A stretch of 64,000 bases of DNA from Massilia sp. 9096 (GTDB taxonomy: Bacteria; Pseudomonadota; Gammaproteobacteria; Burkholderiales; Burkholderiaceae_D). Shown in pieces: positions 1-11,469 of this stretch; within the stretch, counting starts at the first letter, position 1; each line of letters begins with the position of its first letter. A program made the position numbers and the translations under genes. The DNA lies in contig NZ_JQNN01000001.1 in assembly GCF_000745265.1 (NCBI RefSeq), positions 3,286,001-3,350,000 on the forward strand, written 5' to 3'. The notes under the pieces are model-generated. The model saw only the letters and a list, made by a program, of their open reading frames with translations. It ran no database searches and had not been told where the DNA came from.

Positions 1-422
1 GGCGCCGGCACCGAGTTCGGCGTGGCCGCATCCAGCTTGTGGGCCGGCGCGTACGAGTCGGTCGGGCCGGCGGCTGCGGTCGGGGCCACGGCCTGCGCGC
101 CGATCTGGGCGGCAGGCTTGTCCGACGGCGCGCCCGCGGCCGGGGCGGCCGGAGCAGCGGCAGGCGCCGAAGAACCCGCACCCGCCTCTTCCGAAATCGT
201 CAGCAGCAGCGAACCTTCGTTCACCTTGTCGCCGACGTTGACCTTCAGTTCCTGCACGACGCCGGCGTGGGTAGACGGAATCTCCATGCTGGCCTTGTCG
301 GACTCCACGGTGACCAGCGACTGGTCGACCTTGATGGTGTCGCCCGGCTTGACCATCAGTTCGATGATCTCGACGTCCTTGAAATCGCCGATATTCGGGA
401 CTTTGACTTCGATAATGCTCAT
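1..422 (-). CDS. lpdA: Dihydrolipoamide dehydrogenase (E3), N-terminal part, truncated by window edge
   Basis: Only the first ~140 codons are present; the gene runs off the left edge. It starts at ATG 422, 12 bases after the aceF stop. The N-terminus (MSIIEVKVPNIGDF) is a lipoyl domain with the lipoylated-lysine context [10 protein letters not shown], followed by an Ala/Pro-rich linker. The FAD/NAD disulphide oxidoreductase part is outside the window, so the E3 call rests on position (third gene after aceE and aceF) and on the known betaproteobacterial habit of putting a lipoyl domain on E3. E3 reoxidises dihydrolipoyl groups of the pyruvate dehydrogenase complex using NAD+. A second, partial E2 is the less likely alternative. 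Confidence 0.82.
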   Translation of the reverse strand, partial: MSIIEVKVPNIGDFKDVEIIELMVKPGDTIKVDQSLVTVESDKASMEIPSTHAGVVQELKVNVGDKVNEGSLLLTISEEAGAGSSAPAAAPAAPAAGAPSDKPAAQIGAQAVAPTAAAGPTDSYAPAHKLDAATPNSVPA

Positions 423-434
423 GGGGTCGGCTCC

Positions 435-1768
435 TTACAGCAGCGTCTTGCGCAGGTCGGCCAGCACGTCGGCCAGGTAGGCCGCGAAGCGGGCGGCGGC
501 GGCGCCGTCGATCACGCGGTGGTCGTACGACAGCGACAGCGGCAGCATCAGGCGCGGCTGGAACGCCGAGCCGTCCCACACCGGCTTGGTGGCCGACTTG
601 GACAGGCCCAGGATCGCCACTTCCGGTGCGTTGATGATCGGCGTGAACGCGGTGCCGCCGATGCCGCCCAGCGACGAGATCGTGAAGGTCGCGCCCTGCA
701 TGTTCGACGGCGACAGCTTGCCTTCGCGCGCCTGCGCGGACAGCTCGCCCATTTCGGCGGCGATCTGCGAGACCGATTTCTTGTCGGCGTCCTTGATGAC
801 CGGGACCACCAGACCGTTCGGTGTGTCGGCGGCGAAGCCGATGTTGTAATACTGCTTGAGGATCAGCTGGCCGTTCGGCTCGTCCAGCGACGCGTTAAAC
901 GCCGGGAACTTCTTCAGTGCCGAGACCGACGCCTTGATCACGAAGGCCAGCATGGTCAGCTTGGTCGGCGACTTGGCCTTGGCGTAGGCGGCGTTCGAGT
1001 CGACGCGGAAGGCTTCCAGGTCGGTCACGTCGGCTTCTTCGAACTGCGTCACGTGCGGGATCATCACCCAGTTGCGATGCAGGTTCTGGCCGCTGATCTT
1101 CTTGATGCGCGACAGCGGCTGGGTTTCGGTCGGGCCGAACTTGCTGAAGTCCAGCGACGGCCACGGCAGCAGGTTCATGCCTGCGCCGCCACCGGCTGCA
1201 GCCGGCGCGGCGGTCGGGCCGGCGGCCAGCGCCGACTTCACGAAGCCCTGCACGTCCTGCTGGGTGATGCGGCCCTTGGCGCCGGAACCCTTGACCTTGT
1301 TCAGGTCGACGCCCAGCTCGCGCGCGAACTTGCGCACGGACGGCGAGGCGTGGGCGGTGGCGAAGCTCGGGGCCGGGCCGGCCGGCGATCCCGCGGCGGC
1401 TGCCGGGGCAGCTGCGGCCGGCGCCGGAGCCGGTGCGGCGGCCGGGGCCGGGCCGGGGCCGGGGCCGGTGCGGGCGCTGCGGCCGGCGCCGGCGCGGCAG
1501 CCGGAGCCGCCGCCGGCGCGCTCGCGCCTTCGGCTTCTTCCAGCATCAGCAGCAGCGAGCCTTCGCCCACCTTGTCGCCAACCTTGATTTTCAATTCCTT
1601 CACGACGCCCGCATGGCTGGACGGGATTTCCATGCTGGCCTTGTCCGACTCGACGGTCACCAGCGACTGGTCGACCTTGATCGTGTCGCCCGGCTTGACC
1701 ATCAGCTCGATGACTTCCACTTCCTTGAAGTCGCCGATGTCGGGGACTTTGACTTCCACAATGCTCAT
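435..1768 (-). CDS. aceF: Dihydrolipoyllysine acetyltransferase (PDH E2), with apparent 1-base frameshift
   Basis: E2 core of pyruvate dehydrogenase: transfers the acetyl group from lipoamide to CoA. The N-terminus (from ATG 1768) is one lipoyl domain with [10 protein letters not shown], then an Ala/Pro linker. The E3-binding domain ([21 protein letters not shown]) and the catalytic 2-oxoacid dehydrogenase acyltransferase domain with the [11 protein letters not shown] active-site motif follow, ending at 435. The two parts lie in different frames. The switch falls in a GGGGCC repeat at about 1443-1468, where one unit has five bases. Restoring one G joins the frames into a product of about 444 residues. 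A sequencing or assembly slip is the simplest reading; a genuine mutation or phase variation cannot be excluded. Confidence 0.9.
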
Positions 1769-1806
1769 GTTCGGTAGCTCCGTTCTTATTTATCAGCTCA
1801 ATCGTA

Positions 1807-1837
1807 CGCCGCCCACGCGCATGGGCGCGGGGCGGCG
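1807..1837 (-). other. Hairpin between aceE and aceF
   Basis: An 8-bp perfect GC stem (CGCCGCCC at 1807-1814 and GGGCGGCG at 1830-1837) lies in the 88-base gap between the aceE stop and the aceF start. There is no T-run after it on the minus strand, so it is more likely an mRNA-stability or processing hairpin, or a partial terminator setting E1/E2 ratios, than a full terminator. Confidence 0.4.
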
Positions 1838-1856
1838 TCGTTTCAACACGTGAGCA

Positions 1857-4553
<2,697 letters not shown>

Positions 4554-4650
4554 TGCTACGTCTCCTTGAGTGTGGTGCCCCACCCGATCCTCGACTTCGC
4601 TGCGCGGACGTTTGGTGGCAGAAAGGCTATCCCTAAGATAAAGCCTATCG

Positions 4651-4679
4651 ATTTTACCAGCGGCGCACCCGTTTTTCAA
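4651..4679 (-). promoter_or_regulatory. Sigma70-type promoter of the aceE operon
   Basis: On the minus strand TTGAAA (4679-4674), a 17-base spacer, then TAAAAT (4656-4651). This predicts a start near 4644 and a leader of about 90 bases before aceE. The remainder of the 422-base gap between aceE and folD (4554-4975) holds an AT-rich patch (about 4620-4700) and the folD promoter region. No further gene is seen in it. Confidence 0.65.
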
Positions 4680-4939
4680 AATACGATATTCGATTTCATA
4701 ATATGGAAATGGCGAATGCGACCGGCATCGATCCGGCAGGCGAGCCGGCGAAATCCAGCGAATCTGCATGCCACGCAGCAAGCGCCAAAACAAGCTCGAC
4801 TATTGGTGTCGCCCACGGCGCCACCGGCCGATACAAGCACGTCCGTCAATATGACGAGGAACGCCGGGAAGCGGCGCGCGATATCGGACATAACGGCATG
4901 GCCGACATGAGATCACGGACGCGCAAGGGGGCGCGCGCT

Positions 4940-4945
4940 TATAAT
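4940..4945 (+). promoter_or_regulatory. Likely -10 element of folD
   Basis: A perfect TATAAT lies 31 bases before the folD start. The matching -35 region (around 4917-4922) is poor, so only the -10 is proposed. Confidence 0.45.
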
Positions 4946-4975
4946 CGCCATTTTGTCCAGCCGACGAGTCCTGCC

Positions 4976-5884
4976 ATGCCCGCCCAATTGATCGACGGAG
5001 TCCAACTTTCCAAACAACTGCGCGCCGATATCGCCGCGCGCGCCGCCACTCTCACCGCCCAGGGCAAGCAGCCCGGCCTGGCCGTGATCATCGCCGGCGA
5101 CGATCCCGCCAGCCACGTCTACGTGCGCAACAAGGTGAAGGCCTGCGGCGACGTCGGCTTTCATTCGGTGCTCGAGAAATACGAAGCCGACCTGCCGGAA
5201 GCGGACCTGCTGGCGCGCATCGCCGCATTGAACGAAGACCCGGCGATCCACGGCATCCTGGTCCAGATGCCGCTGCCGAAACACATCGATGCATCGAAAG
5301 TCATCGAAGCGATCGCCACGAGCAAGGACGTCGACGGCTACTCGGTACTGTCGGCCGGCGAACTGGTCGCCAACCTGCCCGGTTTCCGCCCCTGCACGCC
5401 GTACGGCTGCATGAAGCTGATCGAATCGACCGGCTACGACCTGCGCGGCAAGCACGCGGTCGTGATCGGCCGTTCGAACACGGTCGGCAAGCCGATGGCG
5501 CTGTTGCTCTTGCAAGCCAACGCCACCGTGACCATATGCCATAGCGGGACGCCGGACCTGGGCTATCACACCCGCCAGGCCGACGTCGTCGTCGCCGCGG
5601 TCGGCCGCCGCAACACGCTGACCGGCGACATGGTCAAGCCGGGCGCGATCGTGATCGACGTCGGCATCAACCGCAACGACGAAGGCAAGCTGTGCGGCGA
5701 CGTCGACTTCGACAGCGTGGCCCCGGTGGCCTCGCACATTACGCCGGTGCCGGGTGGCGTCGGTCCGATGACGATTACCATGCTGCTGATGAATACACTC
5801 GAGTCCGCGGAGCGCGGGCTTGCCAAGAATCAAGAAAAGCCTGGCCCTGGCGCGGGAATGATCCCGCAGCCGGGCCTTGTTTGA
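4976..5884 (+). CDS. folD: Bifunctional methylenetetrahydrofolate dehydrogenase / cyclohydrolase
   Basis: Cytoplasmic one-carbon enzyme that interconverts 5,10-methylene-THF and 10-formyl-THF. The 302-residue product shows the FolD signatures: [13 protein letters not shown] near the N-terminus (catalytic Lys), [16 protein letters not shown], the NADP-binding [13 protein letters not shown] and the C-terminal [11 protein letters not shown]. The frame is open further upstream, but MPAQLIDG at 4976 fits the family start and lies just after a TATAAT. The last ~17 codons are unlike FolD and coincide with an intrinsic terminator hairpin, giving a Gly/Pro-rich tail. Confidence 0.95.
   Translation: MPAQLIDGVQLSKQLRADIAARAATLTAQGKQPGLAVIIAGDDPASHVYVRNKVKACGDVGFHSVLEKYEADLPEADLLARIAALNEDPAIHGILVQMPLPKHIDASKVIEAIATSKDVDGYSVLSAGELVANLPGFRPCTPYGCMKLIESTGYDLRGKHAVVIGRSNTVGKPMALLLLQANATVTICHSGTPDLGYHTRQADVVVAAVGRRNTLTGDMVKPGAIVIDVGINRNDEGKLCGDVDFDSVAPVASHITPVPGGVGPMTITMLLMNTLESAERGLAKNQEKPGPGAGMIPQPGLV
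5843..5882 (+). terminator. Intrinsic terminator overlapping the folD 3' end
   Basis: Nested stem: GGCCC (5843-5847) pairs with GGGCC (5872-5876), with inner GCGGGA/TCCCGC around an ATGA loop, followed by TTGTTT. It lies inside the last folD codons; the TGA is at 5882-5884. Confidence 0.6.
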
Positions 5885-5911
5885 ACTGAGTTTGAACCAG
5901 AAAGGAACACC

Positions 5912-8005
5912 ATGAGCATCGACACCAGCAATCCTCTCCTCGATTTTTCCGGTCTACCCCGTTTCGACGCGATCCGCCCCGAGCACGTGACGCCGGCGAT
6001 CGAACAGCTGATCGCCGATGCTCGCCAGGTCGTTCAACAGGTCGAGGCCCCGGCCGCCGCCGACGCGGTCAGCTGGGACAACTTCGTGGTGCCGCTCGAG
6101 GAAGCGACCGAGCGCCTGGGCCGCGCCTGGGGCGTGGTCAACCACTTGAACCACGTGATGGACTCGCCGGAACTGCGCGCCGTCTACAACGAAAACCAGC
6201 CGAAGGTGACCGAGTTCTGGACCGAACTGGGCCAGAACGAAGCACTGTTCGGCAAATACAAGCAGCTGCACGCCAGCCCCGAATTCGCGACCCTGAGCCC
6301 GGCGCGCAAGCGTATCGTCGAGAACGCGCTGCGCGACTTCCGCCTGGGCGGCGCCGAGCTGCCGGAAAAGCAGAAGGAGCGCTTCGCCGAGATCCAGGAA
6401 GAGCAGGCCAGGCTGTCGACGCGCTTCTCGGAAAACGTGCTGGACGCGACCAACGACTATAAACTGCTGGTCGAGGACGAATCGGAACTGGCCGGCCTGC
6501 CGGACGACGTCAAGGGCGCGGCGAAGGCCGCGGCCGAGCGCGACGGCAAGACCGGCTGGCAGTTCAGCCTGCACTTCCCGTCCTACTTCCCGATCCTGCA
6601 GTTCGCCGACAACCGCGCGCTGCGCGAACAGATCTACCGCGCCAACGCCACCAAGGCGTCCGAGATGGGTGTGGTGTTCTCCGAGGCGGAAAAGTGGGAC
6701 AACACCGGCAACATCGCCCAGCTCCTGAAGCTGCGCGACGAGGAAGCCAAGCTGCTCGACTTCCGCAGCTTCGCCGACGTCTCGCTCGAACCGAAGATGG
6801 CCGAAACGCCGGAACACGTGATCGAGTTCCTGGAAGACCTCGCGCGCCGCGCCCGCCCGTACGCGGAAAAAGATCTCGCGGAACTGCGCGCCTTTGCCAA
6901 GGACGAGCTGGGCCTGGCCGAGATCCAGGCCTGGGACGTCGCCTACGCCTCGGAAAAGCTGCGCGAGAAGCGCTACGCCTTCTCGGCCCAGGAAGTGAAG
7001 CAGTATTTCCCCGAGCACAAGGTCGTGGCCGGCCTGTTCGGCCTGATCTCCAAGCTGTTCGGCGTGACGATCGCGCCGGACGCGGCCCCGGTCTGGCATC
7101 CGGACGTGCGGTTCTTCCGCATCGAGAAGGACGGCCAGCTCATCGGCCAGTTCTACCTCGACTTGTACGCCCGCCCCGGCAAGGGCCAGGGCGCCTGGAT
7201 GGACGACGCGCGCGGGCGCCGCCTGGCCACGGGTGGCATCGTGCAGACGCCGATCGCCTACCTGACCTGCAACTTCACGCCGCCGGCCAAGGACGCCGAC
7301 GGCCAGCTGCAGCCCTCGCTGTTCACGCACGACGAAGTCACCACGCTGTTCCACGAGTTCGGCCACGGCCTGCACCACATGCTGACCGAAGTCGACGAGC
7401 TGAGCGTGTCGGGCATCTCGGGCGTCGAATGGGATGCGGTCGAGCTGCCGTCGCAGTTCATGGAAAACTTCTGCTGGGAGTGGGACGTCCTGCAGGGCAT
7501 GACCGCGCACGTCAAGACCGGCGAGCCGCTGCCGCGCGAACTGTACGAGAAGATGCTGGCGGCGAAAAACTTCCAGTCCGGCGTGCAGACGCTGCGCCAG
7601 GTCGAGTTCTCGCTGATCGACATGCACCTGCACTACGACTTCGACCCGAACAGCCAGCAGACCGTGCAGCAGCTGGTCGACGACGTGCGCAGCAAGTTCG
7701 CGGTATTCATTCCGCCCTCGTTCAACCGCTTCCAGCACTCGTTCGGCCATATCTTTGCCGGCGGCTATGCGGCGGGGTACTATAGCTACAAGTGGGCGGA
7801 AGTGCTGTCGGCGGACGCGTATGCGGCCTTCGAAGAAGCGGTCGAAGCCGGCGGCGGCGAGCTGCTGGACCAGACCGGCGAGCGCTTCCACCGCGAGATC
7901 CTGTCGGTGGGCGGCTCGCGTCCGGCGCTCGAATCGTTCAAGGCCTTCCGCGGCCGCGAACCGCAGATCGACGCCCTGCTGCGCCACAACGGCATGGCGG
8001 CTTGA
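5912..8005 (+). CDS. prlC: Oligopeptidase A (M3 family zinc metallopeptidase)
   Basis: Cytoplasmic peptidase that degrades short peptides, including cleaved signal peptides. The 697-residue product matches OpdA length. The zinc site HEFGH is at about residues 481-485 within LFHEFGHGLHHML, with the third ligand region VEWDAVELPSQ about 25 residues later. The long helical N-terminal half is typical of M3 enzymes. The start at 5912 has an AAAGGA Shine-Dalgarno seven bases upstream. It follows the folD terminator and so probably has its own promoter in the short gap. Confidence 0.95.
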   Translation: MSIDTSNPLLDFSGLPRFDAIRPEHVTPAIEQLIADARQVVQQVEAPAAADAVSWDNFVVPLEEATERLGRAWGVVNHLNHVMDSPELRAVYNENQPKVTEFWTELGQNEALFGKYKQLHASPEFATLSPARKRIVENALRDFRLGGAELPEKQKERFAEIQEEQARLSTRFSENVLDATNDYKLLVEDESELAGLPDDVKGAAKAAAERDGKTGWQFSLHFPSYFPILQFADNRALREQIYRANATKASEMGVVFSEAEKWDNTGNIAQLLKLRDEEAKLLDFRSFADVSLEPKMAETPEHVIEFLEDLARRARPYAEKDLAELRAFAKDELGLAEIQAWDVAYASEKLREKRYAFSAQEVKQYFPEHKVVAGLFGLISKLFGVTIAPDAAPVWHPDVRFFRIEKDGQLIGQFYLDLYARPGKGQGAWMDDARGRRLATGGIVQTPIAYLTCNFTPPAKDADGQLQPSLFTHDEVTTLFHEFGHGLHHMLTEVDELSVSGISGVEWDAVELPSQFMENFCWEWDVLQGMTAHVKTGEPLPRELYEKMLAAKNFQSGVQTLRQVEFSLIDMHLHYDFDPNSQQTVQQLVDDVRSKFAVFIPPSFNRFQHSFGHIFAGGYAAGYYSYKWAEVLSADAYAAFEEAVEAGGGELLDQTGERFHREILSVGGSRPALESFKAFRGREPQIDALLRHNGMAA

Positions 8006-8039
8006 ACCCGGCTCGCAGCGAGCCGACCGCGGAGGCGGC

Positions 8040-8765
8040 ATGAGACGTGAGCATCGACACAGTAGCCAGCTGTACGCCAGGCACGACCGTGGCCACGGCG
8101 GCGCCTGGCGTACCGCCGCCGCCCTGATCGGCCTGGCGCTGCTGGTGGCCGCCGGCGCGGCCGCCGCGCAAGCCCAGGTCTACAAGTGGAAGGACGCCAA
8201 AGGCCAGCTCCACTACGGCGACACCCCGCCACCGCAGGGCGCGCAAACGCTGCAGGTGGCCGGCAAGCCGGCGCCGGCGCCGGCCGGATCGGCGATGCCG
8301 TACGAACTGACGCGCGCCGTGCTGCAGCACCCGGTCACGCTGTACACCACGGCCGGGTGCGGCGCCTGCGACCAGGGCCGCAGCCTGCTGCGTGCGCGCG
8401 GCGTGCCCTTCACCGAAAAAACCGTCAGCACCCAGGATGACCAGCAGGCCCAGCGGCGCCAGACCGGCAAGGACGAGCTGCCGCTGCTGCTGGTCGGCAC
8501 GCGCCAGGTGGTCGGCTTCCAGGCCGCCGGCTGGCAGGAAGCGCTCGATTCGGCGTCCTACCCGCGCCAGTCGATGCTGCCGTCCGGCTACCGCTTCGAT
8601 CCGCCCGAGCCGGCCGCCCCGCCCGCGGCCGCGGGCACGCCGGGCGGTCCGGTGCGCGCCAGGATCAAGGCGCCGCCGGACGCCGCCCAGGCCCAGGCCG
8701 CCCAGCCGCGTACGCAAGGACGGGCCAAGCCGGCCGGCAATGCGCCACCCGATTTCCAGTTCTGA
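8040..8765 (+). CDS. Envelope protein with DUF4124 and glutaredoxin-like domains
   Basis: A 241-residue protein. One hydrophobic segment (about residues 23-42, ending AQAQ) looks like a signal or anchor. DUF4124 follows directly (VYKWKDAKGQLHYGDTPP). A thioredoxin-fold glutaredoxin-like domain then carries the redox motif TTAGCGACDQG (CxxC) and ELPLLLVG in the position of the cis-Pro loop. The C-terminal ~60 residues are Pro/Ala-rich and probably disordered. The start is set by GGAGG four bases upstream. Inference: a periplasmic thiol-disulphide or glutathionylation-related protein; the partner is unknown. It is 34 bases after prlC and 16 bases before holC, so co-transcription is likely. Confidence 0.75.
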   Translation: MRREHRHSSQLYARHDRGHGGAWRTAAALIGLALLVAAGAAAAQAQVYKWKDAKGQLHYGDTPPPQGAQTLQVAGKPAPAPAGSAMPYELTRAVLQHPVTLYTTAGCGACDQGRSLLRARGVPFTEKTVSTQDDQQAQRRQTGKDELPLLLVGTRQVVGFQAAGWQEALDSASYPRQSMLPSGYRFDPPEPAAPPAAAGTPGGPVRARIKAPPDAAQAQAAQPRTQGRAKPAGNAPPDFQF

Positions 8766-8781
8766 ACCGACTCGCGAGCTT

Positions 8782-9207
8782 ATGACCCGGATCGATTTCC
8801 ATACCAATATCCCCGACAAGCTCGGCTATGCCTGCCGCCTGGCGCGCAAGGCCTATGCGTCGCGCGCCAAGCTGGTGCTGCTGGCCGAGAGCCCGGCCCA
8901 GGCTGCCGAGCTCAACGATGCCCTCTGGACCTTGTCGAGCACCGACTTCATTCCGCACGTGATGGCCGGCGACCCGCTGGCCGGGGAGACGCCGGTCATC
9001 GTCACCGCGGATGAAAACGCCGAGCTGCCGCACCGCGAGATGCTGGTCAACCTGACGCGCCGCACGCCGGCCGGCTTCGACAGCTTCGCGCGCGTGTTCG
9101 AGATCATCTCGACCGACGAGGAAGACGCCGCCGCCGGCCGCGCGCGCTACGTCGCCTACAAGCGCCAGCAATTCGAGCTGACCCACTTCGTGGCGGGGCA
9201 ATCGTGA
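8782..9207 (+). CDS. holC: DNA polymerase III chi subunit
   Basis: A 141-residue protein with the HolC pattern: MTRIDFHTNIPDKLGYACRLARKA at the start, then WTLSSTDFIPH, and PVIVTADENAELPHREMLVNL, where chi proteins have the conserved LPH/LINL segment. Chi links the clamp loader (through psi) to single-stranded-DNA-binding protein during replication. It overlaps the next gene by four bases (GTGA), so the two are translationally coupled. Confidence 0.88.
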   Translation: MTRIDFHTNIPDKLGYACRLARKAYASRAKLVLLAESPAQAAELNDALWTLSSTDFIPHVMAGDPLAGETPVIVTADENAELPHREMLVNLTRRTPAGFDSFARVFEIISTDEEDAAAGRARYVAYKRQQFELTHFVAGQS

Positions 9208-9551
9208 GCGTGACGCCTGCCTACGACGAAAGCATCCCGGTGCTGACCGAAGTCGTGCCGGCCGCCGCGCCGGCCGATGCGACCGATGCGGCGCCTGTGC
9301 TGGAAGCCGCCGCGCCCGGCGACGATGCCTGGCGCGCGCTCGAGGAGCGCCTGGTCGCACGCGTGCTCGACCGCCTGCAGGACCGGGTCGAACTGGCGCT
9401 CGAAGACCAGGTGCGATCCGGCATGGCGCCGGTGCTCGACCACGTGGTGGCGCGCCTGGCTTCCGAGCTGCGCGCCGGCCTGCAGCAGACCGTCGAGGAC
9501 GTGGTCGCGCGCGCGGTGGCGCAGGAGCTGGCGCATCTGCGCACCAGCTGA
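9204..9551 (+). CDS. Small helical protein coupled to holC
   Basis: A 115-residue protein not recognised as any named family. It starts at GTG 9204, overlapping the holC stop. The first ~40 residues are Ala/Pro/Val-rich and acidic. The rest (AWRALEERLVARVLDRLQDR onward) is strongly amphipathic helix, probably coiled coil. Coupling to holC suggests a replication or clamp-loader link, but nothing in the sequence proves it and it does not look like HolD (psi). Confidence 0.6.
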   Translation: MSVTPAYDESIPVLTEVVPAAAPADATDAAPVLEAAAPGDDAWRALEERLVARVLDRLQDRVELALEDQVRSGMAPVLDHVVARLASELRAGLQQTVEDVVARAVAQELAHLRTS

Positions 9552-9704
9552 GCTCGTTTTCGCCGCTCGCGGCGCCCGTTCTGGCGCAGCGCTGCACCGC
9601 CGCCGTGCACCGCGGCGACGCCTGTTGCTTCCCATCCTTCTCCGCTTTGCGAGCCCGGCAAATTGATGTACCTTTTGCCTGGCGCAAACACTTGGAGAAG
9701 ATAA

Positions 9705-10856
9705 ATGCAGGTCAGCATCCGACTCATCCCCGTCGCCCTCGCGACCGCCCTCGCCTTCGCCGCCGCAAGCGAAGCCAGCGCGCAGCAGGTCGTCAAGATC
9801 GGCCAGGTGTCGCCGATCTCCGGTCCCAGCGCCCACCTCGGCAAGGATAACGAGAACGCCGCGCGCATGGCGATCGACGAACTCAACGCCAAGGGTTTCA
9901 CCATCAACGGCCAGAAAGTCACGCTGCAGCTGGTCTCGGAAGACGACGGCGCCGATCCCAAGCAAGGCACGGCGGTCGCACAGAAGCTGGTCGACGCCAA
10001 GGTCAACGGCGTGGTCGGCCACCTGAACTCGGGCACCACCGTGCCCGCATCGAAGATCTACAACGACGCCGGCATCGTGCAGATTTCGCCGGCCACCACC
10101 GCGCCGGTGTACACGCGCCAGCACTTCCCGGGCGCGTTCCGCACGGTTGCCAGCGACACCAAACTGGGCAGCGTGCTCGGCAAGTACGCCACCGGCACCC
10201 TGAACGCCAAGACCATCGCGATCATCGACGACCGCACCACCTACGGCCAGGGCGTCGCCGACGAATTCGTCAAGGGCGTGCGCGGCGCGCCGGGCGTGCG
10301 CGTGGTCGGACGCGAATTCACCAGCGCCACCGCGACCGACTACACCGCGATCCTGACCTCGATCAAGGCCAAGAAGCCGGACCTGATCTTCTTCGGCGGC
10401 ATGGATTCGGTGGCCGGGCCGATGCTCAAGCAGATGAAGGCGCTCGGCATCACCGCCAAGGTCATGGGCGGCGACGGCATGTGCACCGACGCGCTCGGCC
10501 GCCTGGCCGGCGACGGCCTCGGCGACGACAAGGTGGTGTGCGCCGAAGCGGGCGGTGTCAAGGGACCGCAGGAAAAGGCGATGGAGGATTTCCGCGCGCG
10601 CTACCGCAAGAAGTTCAACATGGACGTGCAGCTGTATGCGCCCTATGTGTACGACTCGGTGATGGTGATGGCGACCGCGATGCAGAACGCCAAATCGGCC
10701 GATCCGGCCAAGTATTTACCCGCCTTGAAAGCCATCAAGTACGAGGGTGTGACCGGCACCATCCAGTTCGACCAGAACGGCGACATCAAGGATGGCGCGC
10801 TGACGCTGTTTACTTACCGCGGCGGCAAGCGCACCAAGCTGGACGTGGTGCGTTAA
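9705..10856 (+). CDS. Branched-chain amino acid ABC transporter, periplasmic binding protein
   Basis: A 383-residue protein with a signal peptide (cleavage after ASEASAQQ) and the type I periplasmic binding fold of the LivJ/LivK family. Family landmarks are VVKIGQVSPISGPSAHLGKDNENAARMAIDELN, VVGHLNSGTTVPASKIYNDAGI, and a C-terminal IKYEGVTGTIQFDQNGD. It captures leucine/isoleucine/valine or related ligands for an ABC importer. The permease and ATPase genes are not next to it, so it is an orphan binding protein. The start is supported by GGAGAAG five bases upstream. Confidence 0.9.
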   Translation: MQVSIRLIPVALATALAFAAASEASAQQVVKIGQVSPISGPSAHLGKDNENAARMAIDELNAKGFTINGQKVTLQLVSEDDGADPKQGTAVAQKLVDAKVNGVVGHLNSGTTVPASKIYNDAGIVQISPATTAPVYTRQHFPGAFRTVASDTKLGSVLGKYATGTLNAKTIAIIDDRTTYGQGVADEFVKGVRGAPGVRVVGREFTSATATDYTAILTSIKAKKPDLIFFGGMDSVAGPMLKQMKALGITAKVMGGDGMCTDALGRLAGDGLGDDKVVCAEAGGVKGPQEKAMEDFRARYRKKFNMDVQLYAPYVYDSVMVMATAMQNAKSADPAKYLPALKAIKYEGVTGTIQFDQNGDIKDGALTLFTYRGGKRTKLDVVR

Positions 10857-10904
10857 ACATGCTGGATGCGGCGCCGGCCTGGCGCCGCATGAACCCTGCG
10901 CCGT

Positions 10905-10947
10905 ATAAAACAAAAGCGCGCCGGCGTTACGCCAGGCGCGCTTTTTT
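10905..10947 (+). terminator. Bidirectional intrinsic terminator
   Basis: A 7-bp GC stem (GCGCGCC at 10916-10922 with GGCGCGC at 10935-10941) is followed by six T on the plus strand and preceded by an A-rich run that serves as the T-run on the minus strand. It terminates both the binding-protein gene and the convergent cytochrome gene. Confidence 0.85.
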
Positions 10948-10981
10948 CATCGCGGCGGAAAATGCTCCGCCGTCTGGACGG

Positions 10982-11296
10982 TTATTTCTGCGCCAGGACC
11001 CACTTGACCAGCGTGTGCGCCTCGGCTTCGCTGACCTGCGGGTTGGCGGGCATCGGGACCTGGCCCCAGGCGCCCACGCTGCCCTTCATGACCTTTTGCA
11101 CCAGCTTGTCCTCGATGCCCTTCTGACCGGCGTATTTCGCCGCCACATCCTTGTAGGCCGGACCGACCAGCTTGGTTTGCACCGAGTGGCATGCGAGGCA
11201 GTTCTTGGATTTCGCCAGGGCCGACGCATCCTGCGCGAAAGCGCCCGTCGAGGCCAGGGCGGAAACCGCCGTCAACAACATCAGGGACCGTTTCAT
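10982..11296 (-). CDS. Class I cytochrome c (c551/c552-like)
   Basis: A 104-residue periplasmic monohaem cytochrome. The signal peptide ends at GAFAQ. The haem motif CLACH is at residues 33-37 and the axial Met lies in QVPMPANPQV near residue 80. It is an electron shuttle to oxidases or reductases. The frame extends upstream, but ATG 11296 gives a proper signal peptide and has GGAGAA before it. Confidence 0.88.
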   Translation of the reverse strand: MKRSLMLLTAVSALASTGAFAQDASALAKSKNCLACHSVQTKLVGPAYKDVAAKYAGQKGIEDKLVQKVMKGSVGAWGQVPMPANPQVSEAEAHTLVKWVLAQK

Positions 11297-11469
11297 TACG
11301 TTTTCTCCAATTGAAAGCTGGGTCAAAGTCCGATTGTAGCCGGATTCACAATCGCGGGGGCGGACCACACCTTTCCGTAACGGCCACGCGACGTTTTGGT
11401 TGACCCCGCCGCCTTTTTATTGCCCTACAACACCGATCCGGTATCATCGAACGTGAAAGGAATCCCCCC

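Noticed and set aside
1443..1468. Programmed ribosomal frameshifting in aceF
   Set aside because: No slippery heptamer or stimulatory structure of the usual type is seen; a missing base in a repeat explains it more simply.
4554..4793. An upstream extension of aceE
   Set aside because: It passes through the promoter and leader; ATG 4553 has the Shine-Dalgarno and the family N-terminus.
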